A DNA stretch of 64,000 nt from Flavobacterium daemonense (GCF_007341385.1 NZ_VJYD01000010.1:1-64000); one strand, 5' to 3'; positions 46,161 to 55,501 are shown, counted from the stretch's first letter. The notes: generated by a model from the sequence alone, not told the origin. Numbers and translations: made by a program.

Positions 46161-46937
46161 ATGAAAAAGATTTTATTAATCGTTTTTATTTTCTTTTCTA
46201 TCAGTTCAGCCCAATCGCAAGTTTTGATTTCCTTGATTTTTGGAGATAAGTTAAACTCTGAGTTTTTGGAATTTGGTCTGGAAGGAGGAGTAAATTTTTC
46301 TACTATTTCAAATATGGATTCCTCGGGAACAAATCCCGGTTTTAACCTTGGCTTTTATTTTGACCTCAAATCAAAAAAAAATCCGGCTTGGATGCTTAAT
46401 ACTGGAGTTATTGTAAAATCTCCTATGGGTGCGCAGGGAATTCCTGTTTATCCTACGGGCGATGCTAATTTGGACAATACTTTTGCCGGCGGAAGCGTAA
46501 ACCGTGAAATACGTTATTTCAATGTTCCGATTTTGGTTAAATATCAATTCAAAAATAATATTTACGTAAAAGCTGGACCGCAATTTGGTTTGTTGGCCAA
46601 AGCGTTTGACGAGTTCAAAAATGAATACGACAAAGACGATATCATCTACAAAAGAAACATTCGCGATCAAGTTCGCGTTATTGATGCCGGACTTGCCGCT
46701 GGTGTGGGATATCATTTAAACGTTGGAAACGGAATGAATTTTACAGTTCAATATTATTATGGTTTAGTGCAAGTAATGAAAGGCGACGGACCAAATAATC
46801 AATTCAACCGTTCTTGGTACATTACGGCTGGATTGCCTATTGGAAAAGGAAAAGCAGCAAGAAAAAAAGCGGAAAAGGAAGCGGAACTGAATAAAATTAT
46901 TCTTCCGGAAGATGAAAAACCGCAACCTAAAAATTAA
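46161..46937 (+). CDS. PorT-like outer-membrane beta-barrel protein
   Basis: A 258-residue protein with a signal peptide (to about 19). It resembles the small barrel (OMP_b-brl_2/PorT) family: LEGGVNFSTISNM, RYFNVPILVKYQFKNNIYVKAGPQFGLLAKA, and the late strands GVGYHLNVGNGMNFTVQYYYG. The C-terminal 35 residues are highly charged (KAARKKAEKEAELNK) and lie beyond the last strand. It is co-transcribed with the preceding barrel gene. Its role is unknown. Confidence 0.75.
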   Translation: MKKILLIVFIFFSISSAQSQVLISLIFGDKLNSEFLEFGLEGGVNFSTISNMDSSGTNPGFNLGFYFDLKSKKNPAWMLNTGVIVKSPMGAQGIPVYPTGDANLDNTFAGGSVNREIRYFNVPILVKYQFKNNIYVKAGPQFGLLAKAFDEFKNEYDKDDIIYKRNIRDQVRVIDAGLAAGVGYHLNVGNGMNFTVQYYYGLVQVMKGDGPNNQFNRSWYITAGLPIGKGKAARKKAEKEAELNKIILPEDEKPQPKN

Positions 46938-46947
46938 GACTTAAATT

Positions 46948-46974
46948 CCTGCAAGGTTTTCAAAACCTTGTAGG
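46948..46974 (+). terminator. Hairpin terminator of the barrel-protein operon
   Basis: CCTGCAAGGTTTT and AAAACCTTGTAGG form a strong stem. It is a variant of the 'aacctgacaggtt' repeat. Confidence 0.55.
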
Positions 46975-47050
46975 TGTTTGAGTTGAAATAATACCTACAA
47001 GTTGGGCATCAAATTTGCTTAAAATTGTAAAAACTCACTGGAGCTGTTTT

Positions 47051-47228
47051 TTTATCCCGCTAGGGATTAAATGTTGGTAGAAATTAGTTTTACCGAATGC
47101 TCATTTGTCCCGTAGGGACTATATTTTGCATAAATAAATAAAAATGGCATTAAATATATAGTCCCTATGGGACAAAACAAAACTGTGATATTTTTTTCTA
47201 CCAATATTTAATCCCTAGCGGGATAAAA
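47051..47228. repeat. Nested palindromes of the 'TCCCgnTAGGGA' family
   Basis: The outer arms (47051-47084 and 47195-47228) contain ATCCCGCTAGGGATTAAAT and its complement. The inner arms (47106-47124 and 47156-47173) contain TTGTCCCGTAGGGACTATAT and a near complement. Each arm is itself a short dyad. It fills the 316-bp gap between the convergent barrel operon and cheB. Confidence 0.75.
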
Positions 47229-47253
47229 AAAATAATCGAACTCAGATTATGAT

Positions 47254-47841
47254 CTATTTCGTATTTATTGAAGCAATAAAATGAAGTATTTCCTGTGTAT
47301 TCAAAATAAAATCGGGATCAGAATATAAAATTGCATTATTAGGCATGAAAGGCATATCTGCTGAAAGCGGATTTTGAGCCACAATTGTTCCTCCCGCTGC
47401 TTTTATTGCTTTCAAACCTTCAGTTCCATCAGAATTTGAGCCCGATAATAAAATGCCGATTAAAGAAGATCCATACACCTCTGCTGCCGATTCGAAAGAC
47501 ACATCAATACTTGGACGGCTGTAGTTTATTTTTTCAGAAGTATCTAATGCCAAAATCCCTTCTTTCTCAAATAATAAATGATAATTTGACGGCGCGATGT
47601 AGATAAAACCTGGTAAAAGAGGGAATTTGTCTTCAACAGGTTTAACTTGTATGTTGGATTTTAATGTAATTAAATCTTCTAACGTTTGATCGTCAGTACT
47701 TTTTCTATGAAGGACAATTACCAATGCAAAATCATTGAGTTTGATAAGTTCTGGCAAAATCTGCATTAAAGCATTCAGACTTCCTGCAGATCCTCCAACG
47801 ATGACTACTTTACAATCTGATATTATTTTAATTTCCTCCAT
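47254..47841 (-). CDS. cheB: CheB-type protein-glutamate methylesterase (catalytic domain only)
   Basis: A 195-residue CheB methylesterase domain without the usual N-terminal receiver. The catalytic triad is visible: Ser18 in GGSAGSLNAL, His45 in IVLHRKST and Asp138 in SGSNSDGTEG. It should remove methyl groups from, or deamidate, glutamates/glutamines in a signalling protein. It overlaps the preceding cheR by 19 bp, so the two are translationally coupled. No methyl-accepting receptor is encoded in the window. Confidence 0.9.
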   Translation of the reverse strand: MEEIKIISDCKVVIVGGSAGSLNALMQILPELIKLNDFALVIVLHRKSTDDQTLEDLITLKSNIQVKPVEDKFPLLPGFIYIAPSNYHLLFEKEGILALDTSEKINYSRPSIDVSFESAAEVYGSSLIGILLSGSNSDGTEGLKAIKAAGGTIVAQNPLSADMPFMPNNAILYSDPDFILNTQEILHFIASINTK

Positions 47842-48632
47842 ATTTTATCTTTATCCAATTGTTTGTATTTGTTTGGAGCGACAGAATATTTAATGGTTTC
47901 TTTTGTTCCTAAAGCCAAGAAGCCTAGAACAGCTAAACTTTCGTCGAATAAATTAATGACGCGTTTTTGTAAATCGGCATCAAAGTAAATCAAAACATTA
48001 CGACACAAAATCATATCAAACTCGTTGAACGAAGTATCTGAAACCAGATTATGCTGCGAAAAGACCATTTTCTCTGCTAAATCTCCGTTGAATTTTGCAA
48101 TGCCATAATTTGCGGTATAATAACTCGAAAAGTCTTCTTGCCCGCCTGCATCGCGATAATTTTGCGAATACTCTTTCATCATTCGGAGCGGGAAAATTCC
48201 TTTTTTGGCTGTCTCTAAAACGGTCGCATTAATGTCTGTCGCATAAATTAGAGATTTATGAAGCAAACCAGCCTCTTTAAGCATTATGGCCATTGAATAT
48301 ACTTCTTCGCCAGTCGAGCATCCTGCGTGCCATAATCTAATGAAAGGTTTTGTTCCTAAAAGCGGCAAAATTTGATTTCGCAAAACACTGTAAAATGCCG
48401 GATCACGAAACATTTCTGTTACGTTGACCGTAATTTCATCTACCATTCTTTTGTAATATTCTGGATCAGAACGAACTTTTGAAAGAAATTCATGAAAATG
48501 CGTAAACCCGTCTAAATGAAAAACTCTATTGACGCGTCTTTTTAATGAAGCTCTGGAATAGCTTCCAAAATCAAAACCATAATATTCGTAAACCTCGTTG
48601 ATAAGCGTTTCTAATTCAATATCCTCAATCAT
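47823..48632 (-). CDS. cheR: CheR-type protein-glutamate methyltransferase
   Basis: A 269-residue SAM-dependent methyltransferase. An N-terminal helical domain (FGSYSRASLKRRVNR at about 21-35) precedes the SAM-binding Rossmann fold with HAGCSTGEEVYSMAIML near 100-116, IYATDINATVLETAKKG and FDMILCRNVLIYFD. It methylates glutamate side chains of a signalling partner. It is coupled to cheB and 18 bp upstream of it lies a single receiver gene. The most likely local target is the neighbouring hybrid kinase, by inference. Confidence 0.92.
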   Translation of the reverse strand: MIEDIELETLINEVYEYYGFDFGSYSRASLKRRVNRVFHLDGFTHFHEFLSKVRSDPEYYKRMVDEITVNVTEMFRDPAFYSVLRNQILPLLGTKPFIRLWHAGCSTGEEVYSMAIMLKEAGLLHKSLIYATDINATVLETAKKGIFPLRMMKEYSQNYRDAGGQEDFSSYYTANYGIAKFNGDLAEKMVFSQHNLVSDTSFNEFDMILCRNVLIYFDADLQKRVINLFDESLAVLGFLALGTKETIKYSVAPNKYKQLDKDKIWRKLK

Positions 48633-48650
48633 ACTTCATTCAAATTTTAC

Positions 48651-49016
48651 TCAAATTCTGCTCAAAATAAGCAGCAACTTATCAACATCTACTGGTTTTG
48701 AGATATAATCATCTGCTCCAGCCTCTAAACATTTTTCTTTGTCTCCTGTCATTGCCTGTGCGGTTACGGCAATAACAAAAAGAGATTCTCGCGACGGTAT
48801 CGCCTTTATTAGCGGAATTGCATCATAACCATCCATTTCGGGCATCATCATATCTAGCAATACTGCGTCAACTTTTTCGTCTGATTTTAACAGCTTTAAA
48901 GCATCCTCGGCACTTGTACAAGACAAACAATCATATGATTTGACACGCAAAGTATGTTCTAATGCGAAAATATTCCTCGAATCGTCATCAACAATTAAAA
49001 GTCGTTTTTTACTCAT
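48651..49016 (-). CDS. Single-domain response regulator
   Basis: A 121-residue stand-alone receiver. The acidic pocket is at residues 10-12 (VDDD), the phospho-acceptor is Asp55 (LLDMMMPEMDG), the switch Thr lies in VTAQAMTG and the Lys in ISKPVDVDKL. It has no output domain. Its sequence is close to the third receiver of the hybrid kinase downstream of 49083, suggesting duplication from it. It lies between cheR and the kinase. Confidence 0.93.
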   Translation of the reverse strand: MSKKRLLIVDDDSRNIFALEHTLRVKSYDCLSCTSAEDALKLLKSDEKVDAVLLDMMMPEMDGYDAIPLIKAIPSRESLFVIAVTAQAMTGDKEKCLEAGADDYISKPVDVDKLLLILSRI

Positions 49017-49031
49017 TTAATACTATTTATT

Positions 49032-49064
49032 AAACCTGACAGGTTTTTAAAACCTGTCAGGTTT
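49032..49064. repeat. Second copy of the 33-bp 'aacctgacaggtt' palindrome
   Basis: Identical over 33 bp to 22201-22233. It lies between two co-directional signalling genes, where it could reduce read-through. Confidence 0.7.
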
Positions 49065-49082
49065 CTATTGAAACCATTTATT

Positions 49083-52000
49083 TTAAACTTTATCATACAG
49101 CCAAACGCGCAACAACGACAACAGCTGGTCAACATCGACTGGTTTTGTAATATAATCTGATGCGCCGGCTTTAATGCATTTTTCCCTATCTCCGGTCATT
49201 GCTTTTGCGGTTACGGCGATCAACGGCAAATTCAGATGTTTCGGGTTTGATCGTATTTTTTCGGCCGTTTCATAACCGTCCATATTCGGCATCATCATAT
49301 CCAATAAAACAATGTCTGTATCTGGATTTTCGTTTAAAATCTTTATTGCTTCATTTCCGTCAAAAGCCGTTATGATATTCATTTTAAAGACTTCTAAAGC
49401 TTTTGTCAACGAATAAATATTTCGAACATCATCATCTACAATCAGCACTTTTTTATCATGCAGAATATTGTTCAGTAAATTTAGCTTTTTATGTCCCTCT
49501 TTTTTATCGTTTCCTTCTTTTTTATCTTCGACCAAATGAAGGAAAAGCGAAACTTCGTCAAGCATTCTTTGATACGAATGTGCCGTTTTTACGATAATTG
49601 AATCGGCATACTTTTTAATTTTTACTTCTTCTTTAAGCGATAAGCTTTTTCCCGTAAATACAATTACCGGCAAGTTCTCCAAGCCCGGATTTTTCTTTAC
49701 GCCATCCAGAATTTGATACGCTTGTTTGTCCGGAATTCCCATGTCAAGAATCACACAGTCAACTTCGGTTTTGTTTAAAGCTTGAAGTCCTTCTGAAACT
49801 TCGCTCTTGATTTCTGAATTGATATTGTAGGTTTCCAAGAAATACGCCAAAGCCTTAGCATGTTTTGGGTTATCTTCGATAATTAAAACCTTTTGTGCTT
49901 CTTTATTTATGATATACTCGATTCGTAAAAACACATCAGGAATTTTCTCAAAAGCTACTGGTTTGTCTAAGAAATCAACTGCTCCTTTTAATAAACTTTC
50001 CTGTTTTAATTTGTGCGAAGACATAATATGCACCGGAATATGTTTCGTTTCAGAATGATTTTTTAATTCTTCCAAAACTTCCCAGCCGCTTTTTATCGGA
50101 AGTTCGATATCCAGCAAAATACCAACTGGTTTGTAAAGCACCGTAAAATTCAAAGCATAATCACCACGAACGGCAACAACGCCTTTATAGCCTTTTTGAC
50201 GTGTAAAACTCAAAAGAGATTTTGCAAAATTGACATCATCTTCAACAATCAAAATTACCTTGTCGCCTACTTTAATCGAGTTTCTGTCATCGTCGATTTC
50301 TTCCGGAATTATTGTGCTTATGTATTTTTTTGCTGGAGCCGATTCGGTTTCAGGTTCAATTTCCGTAAATTCTGTTGGTGGAATTTTCTCTACATTCACT
50401 TTATTGTACGCCGATCCGAAAACGGGCAGACATAACGTAAACGAACTTCCTTCATTTACTTTACTATGCAGAATAATTTCTCCTCTTAGTAATTTTGCTA
50501 ATTCCCTGCTGATTGACAATCCCAAACCTGTTCCGCCATATTTGCGCTTAGTTGAGCCGTCGGCCTGTTGGAAAGCTTCAAAAACAAGTGGCTGTTTTTC
50601 TATCGGAATTCCGATTCCAGTATCTTTTACTATAAAACAGATTATTTTGTCGTCGTCTGTATTAATCTTAATTTCCAGACTTACTTTTCCTTTCTCTGTA
50701 AATTTGATTGCATTTGAAATCAAGTTTTTCAGAATTTGTTCCAAACGCATTTTATCTGTTTTGATGACAATTGGCGCTTCTTTTGCAATAATTTCAAATT
50801 CAATTCCTTTTTCTTTCGCAACCAAATTAAACAAGTTCCAAAGCGTGTCTGTAATTTCTTTTGTCGAAACATCTAAAAATTCCAATTCCATTTTACCGGC
50901 TTCAATTTTAGATAAATCCAAAATTTCGTCAATCAAGCCTAATAAACTATTTCCAGAACTCTGAATCACTTTTGCAAATTCAATTTCTTCATTGTTCATG
51001 CTTTTATTATTGTTTTCAGACAATAATCGGCTTAAAAGAAGAATTGAATTTAAAGGCGTTCTCAATTCATGAGACATATTCGCCAAAAACTCTGATTTAT
51101 AACGTGTTGTTAGCTCTAAAGCCTCTGATTTTTTCTGAATTTCGTTGTTTTTTTCTTCCAATAAAACACTTCTTTCAGACAATTCTTCATTGGTTTGTTC
51201 CAATTCTTCCTGTTGCACGCGAAGTTCTTCTTCAGAAGCTTGAAGTTTTTCGGTCTGCGCTTCTAATTCGGCATTAATAGCTTCCAATTCACTATGTTGC
51301 ACTTGCAGTTCTTCCGACTGTGATTTTGTTTCTTCCAGAAGTTCCAAAACTCGTTTTCTGTTTTGCGTTGATCGAATCGCAATTCCGATATTGTTTGCAA
51401 CGGTTTTCAGAAACTCCAAATGCAATTCTGAGAATCCATAAATACTTGCCAATTCAACTGCACCTTCAATTTTATTATCATACAAAGGCAACGCTACAAT
51501 ATGAGTCGGTTTAATTTGACCAAGAGCATAATCAATCTGAATATCATCTGGCGTCAAGGTTTTTAATTCCAATATTTTTCCGGAAGCAATTGCCTGACCA
51601 ATAAGACCTTCACCTTTTTTGATGAACTCCCTGTTTTTACTCGGAATATAACTATAACCAGCAGTAATGGCAAGCTCCTCGCCTTCGATCACATACATCA
51701 CACCCGCGCTGCTGTTGGTATAATTGCATAAAAACTCAATAATATCTTTTGATAATTTATGCATCGGTTTTTCGCCAAGCATTGCATTATTTAAGTCGGC
51801 AATACCGGTTTGAAGCCACTCTTTTTGCGACAACAACTCAAATGAGCTTTTAAGATTTACGCCCATTGTGTTCAATGATTCTCCTACGCTTCCAAGCGCA
51901 TCGGCTTTTGTGTCATCAACACGAATGTCATAATTTCCGTTAGAAATATTGGTTGCAATTGTACTAATCGCTTCAATTCGCTGTGCTGTTTCGCGGTCTT

Positions 52001-52676
52001 TTTTCTCTAATTCAAGCTGCAAGCCCAAACGTTCGTTATAATCTTTCAGAATACGGATCAAGAAAACTATTGAGATAATAAACGCAATAAAAAACGCCAC
52101 AACAATCAATATCAAGCTGTAAGTTCCGTATTTGTCTGAATTTGAATTTCGTTCTGCCAAAAGTCCTTGTTCGGTTGTTTCGACTTTCTTGATCACCGCA
52201 CGCAGTTCATTCATCATCTGTCGGCCTTCGTTCAAATCAAAAACCATTGTGTTTTTTCCCAGACGTTTTTTGACTATCTGATTGTTCAAATATTTGAAAA
52301 AATTGGTACGCATGACACGCAATTCCTTTAATGATTGCTGCTGCGAAGGATTATCAACTGTAAGTTCGTCCAATTTATCAAAATAGGCATTGGATTTAAT
52401 TTCAGATTCGTTGTATCGGTCCACAAACTGTTCATCGCCAGTAATCAAGTAACCGCGCATGCTAGTTTGCGCCTCTGTAATAATTGCCGAACCTTCGTTT
52501 AGATTATAAATTACTTCCTGAGTATGATTGACCCAGAAATTACTGTTCAGCAAACTTTTAATGCTGATAAACGACGCAACAGAGCTGATTGTAAGTACTA
52601 TTAACGAAACTAAAGAACTGATCAGCAGATTTCTTTTAAAATTATTCTTCATATTTGTTGATACTGTTTTATTCAT
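49083..52676 (-). CDS. Hybrid histidine kinase with CHASE3, HAMP, GAF and three receivers
   Basis: A 1197-residue membrane kinase. Helix 1 (about 14-36), a CHASE3-like four-helix sensor (about 40-185) and helix 2 (about 186-208) lead to HAMP (about 210-265), GAF (about 295-425), a coiled coil rich in Glu/Gln (about 430-515), HisKA with His536 (NMSHELRTPL) and ATPase (about 640-755). Three receivers follow (about 805-920, 925-1045, 1073-1190), with Asp in LLDIELP, ILDMGIP and LLDMMMP. The chemoreceptor-like input (helix, helical sensor, helix, HAMP) could be the CheR/CheB target. It overlaps the upstream gene by eight bases. An alternative ATG is at 52652. Confidence 0.93.
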   Translation of the reverse strand: MNKTVSTNMKNNFKRNLLISSLVSLIVLTISSVASFISIKSLLNSNFWVNHTQEVIYNLNEGSAIITEAQTSMRGYLITGDEQFVDRYNESEIKSNAYFDKLDELTVDNPSQQQSLKELRVMRTNFFKYLNNQIVKKRLGKNTMVFDLNEGRQMMNELRAVIKKVETTEQGLLAERNSNSDKYGTYSLILIVVAFFIAFIISIVFLIRILKDYNERLGLQLELEKKDRETAQRIEAISTIATNISNGNYDIRVDDTKADALGSVGESLNTMGVNLKSSFELLSQKEWLQTGIADLNNAMLGEKPMHKLSKDIIEFLCNYTNSSAGVMYVIEGEELAITAGYSYIPSKNREFIKKGEGLIGQAIASGKILELKTLTPDDIQIDYALGQIKPTHIVALPLYDNKIEGAVELASIYGFSELHLEFLKTVANNIGIAIRSTQNRKRVLELLEETKSQSEELQVQHSELEAINAELEAQTEKLQASEEELRVQQEELEQTNEELSERSVLLEEKNNEIQKKSEALELTTRYKSEFLANMSHELRTPLNSILLLSRLLSENNNKSMNNEEIEFAKVIQSSGNSLLGLIDEILDLSKIEAGKMELEFLDVSTKEITDTLWNLFNLVAKEKGIEFEIIAKEAPIVIKTDKMRLEQILKNLISNAIKFTEKGKVSLEIKINTDDDKIICFIVKDTGIGIPIEKQPLVFEAFQQADGSTKRKYGGTGLGLSISRELAKLLRGEIILHSKVNEGSSFTLCLPVFGSAYNKVNVEKIPPTEFTEIEPETESAPAKKYISTIIPEEIDDDRNSIKVGDKVILIVEDDVNFAKSLLSFTRQKGYKGVVAVRGDYALNFTVLYKPVGILLDIELPIKSGWEVLEELKNHSETKHIPVHIMSSHKLKQESLLKGAVDFLDKPVAFEKIPDVFLRIEYIINKEAQKVLIIEDNPKHAKALAYFLETYNINSEIKSEVSEGLQALNKTEVDCVILDMGIPDKQAYQILDGVKKNPGLENLPVIVFTGKSLSLKEEVKIKKYADSIIVKTAHSYQRMLDEVSLFLHLVEDKKEGNDKKEGHKKLNLLNNILHDKKVLIVDDDVRNIYSLTKALEVFKMNIITAFDGNEAIKILNENPDTDIVLLDMMMPNMDGYETAEKIRSNPKHLNLPLIAVTAKAMTGDREKCIKAGASDYITKPVDVDQLLSLLRVWLYDKV

Positions 52677-53883
52677 ATTTTAAAGGAAGTACAATAATAA
52701 AGCTCGCACCTTTGCCTACTTCGCTTCTAGCAGTGATTAATCCGTTGTGTTTTTCTATGATTTTTTTTGCGATTGCCAGTCCAATTCCGGTTCCTTCATA
52801 CGTCTGGCGGTCATTTAGGCTTTGGAAAATAATAAATATCCGATCCAAGTAAATTTCATCAAAACCAATTCCGTTGTCTTTTACCGTAATTCTGCAATAT
52901 TTTCCATTTGGCGAAGTCGGACTGTCAATAGATTTTTCCGAAATTAATTCTGAAGTGATTTCGATTAGCGGAGGCTCATTTGCTCCGGAGAATTTAATCG
53001 CATTTCCAATCAAATTTTGAAACACTTGGCGCAACTGACTCGGAATACTGTCGATTGTTGGCAATTCTGATGTTTTGATGGTTGCATTTTTTCGGTCAAT
53101 CAAATAATCAAAATCTGAAAGTACTTCCTGCAAAACTACATTCAAATCGGTACTCTCTGGTTTTACCTGAGCCGATAAACGCGAATACGCCAAAAGATCC
53201 GTAATCAAAGTCTGCATTCGCTCCGCCGATTTTATTGTACGATCCACGTAATCAATTGCTTTTGCATCTGCAGTCAAATAAAGATCCTTAATGATTTTTA
53301 TAAAAATTTGGATTTTCCTGATTGGTTCGTTCAAATCGTGCGAAACCACCCAAGCAAACTGCTGGAGTTCGTGGTTTTTCATCTCCAATTCTTCATTTTT
53401 CAGAACTAGTTCTCTTGTTCTTTCGGCAATTTTAATTTCAAGATTGTCTTGGGCTTCTTTTCTGATTTTTATTTCTTTTGAAAGAAGATCTTTAATGCCT
53501 TTCAATTCATTTTGCTGTTCGTAGATTTTGATGAAGGTTTTGACCTTCAGCATTAGCAAATCGGTATCCACTGGTTTTGTGATATATTCCACAGCCCCAG
53601 TTTCATAACCCTTGAAAATATATTTTTTTTCGATATTTAAAGCAGAAAGGAAAATAACCGGAATATCTTTTGTTCGTTTATTTCCCGAAAGGATTTTTAC
53701 CACTTCAAAGCCGTCAAGTCCCGGCATTTGAACATCCATAATAATGAGGCAATAGTTTGTTTTTAGGATTTTCCTCAGGGCTTCTTCCCCCGACTCAGCA
53801 GTATCGACATCAATATTATGCAGCTCTAATGTTTTTTTTAAGGCAATAATATTTGCCTTTATATCGTCTACAATTAATACCAT
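52669..53883 (-). CDS. Receiver-histidine kinase
   Basis: A 404-residue cytoplasmic protein in the reverse order of a hybrid kinase. A receiver (Asp50 in IIMDVQMPG, about 1-118) is followed by a coiled coil (about 120-175) and a HisKA-type domain with His182 (WVVSHDLNEPIRK), then an ATPase domain (NLIGNAIKFSG, DNGIGFDEIY, GTGIGLAIAKK). It could relay phosphate received from another kinase or be switched by it. It is the first gene of the signalling cluster and overlaps the hybrid kinase start by eight bases. Confidence 0.93.
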   Translation of the reverse strand: MVLIVDDIKANIIALKKTLELHNIDVDTAESGEEALRKILKTNYCLIIMDVQMPGLDGFEVVKILSGNKRTKDIPVIFLSALNIEKKYIFKGYETGAVEYITKPVDTDLLMLKVKTFIKIYEQQNELKGIKDLLSKEIKIRKEAQDNLEIKIAERTRELVLKNEELEMKNHELQQFAWVVSHDLNEPIRKIQIFIKIIKDLYLTADAKAIDYVDRTIKSAERMQTLITDLLAYSRLSAQVKPESTDLNVVLQEVLSDFDYLIDRKNATIKTSELPTIDSIPSQLRQVFQNLIGNAIKFSGANEPPLIEITSELISEKSIDSPTSPNGKYCRITVKDNGIGFDEIYLDRIFIIFQSLNDRQTYEGTGIGLAIAKKIIEKHNGLITARSEVGKGASFIIVLPLKYE

Positions 53884-54159
53884 GCTGTGTGGGGTAATAG
53901 CGTTATGAATTTGTTTTGGTCTGAAATGTTAATTAGGCAAAAGTCGTACAAAACATCTGATCCTATTTTGGACAGCTTTGGCTCAACCTTCAAATTTATA
54001 AAGAAAAGTTAAAACTAGTTTTCATCCAAAATACAATTCGTTATATAATTCCCATGTTTAAGAAATGAGCGTTTTTGAGGCAATCTTAAAACTATTTCAG
54101 TCAATTTTTTGGTTAAAACAGAACTATATTAGAAATAAATTACTACAAATCAAAATGTT

Positions 54160-55008
54160 ATGAAAAAGACAAAAACATTTCCAGAACAAAAACAAGAACT
54201 TCCGGGAAATGAATACCTAATGCATCCGGAACCCGAAATAATTCGTAAAAATTATACAGGAAGCGGCAAGCTTTTTGACAAAGTTGCTTTTATAACAGGC
54301 GGTGACAGCGGTATTGGCCGAAGCGTGGCGGTTCATTTTGCCCGAGAAGGTGCGAATATTGCCATCGTTTATCTAAAAGAAGATAAAGACGCGTTGCTTA
54401 CAAAAGAATTAATCGAAAAAGAAGGGCAACAATGTTTACTTATAAGTGGCGATTTAAAGGACGAGAAATTCTGTAAAAGTGCCGTAAAACAATGCGTCAG
54501 CACATTTAAAAAAATTAATGTTTTAGTCAATAATGCGGCGGTTCAGTTTCCGCAAAGCGAATTAGAGAAAATTACGGCAACACAGCTTAAAAAGACTTTT
54601 GAAACCAATATTTATCCGTATTTCTATATCACAAAAGCGGTTTTGCCTTTTTTGAATGGAAACGATGCGATTATCAACACAAGCTCTGTAACAGCGTATC
54701 GCGGAAGCGATCATTTGGCTGATTATGCAAGTACGAAAGGTGCGATTGTAAGTTTTACACGATCATTATCAACAATGCTTGCAAAAAGAAAAATTCGAGT
54801 AAATGGCGTAGCACCAGGCCCTATTTGGACACCGCTGATTGTAGCAAGTTTTGACAAAATTTCAGATTTTGGAAAAGACAACCCCATGGGACGAGCGGGA
54901 CAACCCTCAGAAGTTGCGCCTGCATATGTGTTTCTCGCCTGCGAAGACAGCAGTTATATTACGGGGCAATTTATTCATATTAATGGCGGGGAATTGGTTG
55001 GTGGGTGA
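54160..55008 (+). CDS. SDR family oxidoreductase
   Basis: A 282-residue short-chain dehydrogenase of the YghA/GsiB-associated type, often a general-stress aldehyde or sugar dehydrogenase. An N-terminal extension (about 1-40, with PGNEYLMHPEPEII) precedes the cofactor motif TGGDSGIG near residue 46. NNAA and the catalytic Ser-Tyr189-Lys193 set (NTSSVTAYRGS, YASTK) follow. The C-terminal FIHINGGELVGG is standard. NADP or NAD use is not certain. It is monocistronic with repeats downstream. Confidence 0.9.
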   Translation: MKKTKTFPEQKQELPGNEYLMHPEPEIIRKNYTGSGKLFDKVAFITGGDSGIGRSVAVHFAREGANIAIVYLKEDKDALLTKELIEKEGQQCLLISGDLKDEKFCKSAVKQCVSTFKKINVLVNNAAVQFPQSELEKITATQLKKTFETNIYPYFYITKAVLPFLNGNDAIINTSSVTAYRGSDHLADYASTKGAIVSFTRSLSTMLAKRKIRVNGVAPGPIWTPLIVASFDKISDFGKDNPMGRAGQPSEVAPAYVFLACEDSSYITGQFIHINGGELVGG

Positions 55009-55058
55009 TTTAATTTTGCCCGCAGATTTTACGGATTAAACGAGTTTGCGCTGTTTTT

Positions 55059-55162
55059 TGTCATTTCGACTGAAAGGAGAAATCACACTCGCAAGTCTAC
55101 AAAGAGAATCGCCAATCGTTGTCGAGTTTCTAGTGCGATTTCTCCTTTCAGTCGAAATGACA
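55059..55162. repeat. 'GTCATTTCG' palindrome
   Basis: Arms TGTCATTTCGACTGAAAGGA at 55059 and its complement up to 55162 extend about 30 bp, with a 'gtctacaaag' centre shared with other copies. A 'cttagcatctcagaacctcag' unit (55195-55229) follows just before the next gene. Confidence 0.75.
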
Positions 55163-55235
55163 AAAAGTACGCAATAATTATCGTTAAAAAAAACTTAGTC
55201 CCTTAGCATCTCAGAACCTCAGAACCTTAAAAAAA

Positions 55236-55496
55236 ATGAACTACATCGACATTATAGGATTATTTGCTGGAGCGTGTATCACATTTTCTACAATTCCGCA
55301 GATTTTAAAAGTTTGGAAAACCAAAAAGGTAAAGGATATTTCCCTTAAAACTTTCGGAATTCTGACTTTCGGGATTGTGGTCTGGATTATTTATGGCGTT
55401 TTGAAAAAAGATCTTCCTATCATCATTACCAATAGTGTTTCGCTTTGCCTTAATCTGATTATGGTTTATTTTATTATTTATTATGAAAAAGAGTAG
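55236..55496 (+). CDS. SemiSWEET family sugar transporter
   Basis: An 86-residue protein with three membrane helices (about 5-22, 38-57, 61-82), the single-triple-helix-bundle form that dimerises into a sugar pore. The conserved loop STIPQILKVWKTKKVKDIS has the proline hinge and basic residues, followed by the TFGILTFGIVVWIIYGV helix. It moves mono- or disaccharides down gradients in the inner membrane. It is not linked to the PUL. It starts within the repeat-rich gap, six bases after a repeat. Confidence 0.93.
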   Translation: MNYIDIIGLFAGACITFSTIPQILKVWKTKKVKDISLKTFGILTFGIVVWIIYGVLKKDLPIIITNSVSLCLNLIMVYFIIYYEKE

Positions 55497-55501
55497 TTTG
55501 A

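Noticed and set aside
50196..51514. Plus-strand frames opposite the hybrid kinase
   Set aside because: Long antisense frames are expected in this codon usage and have no recognisable domain.
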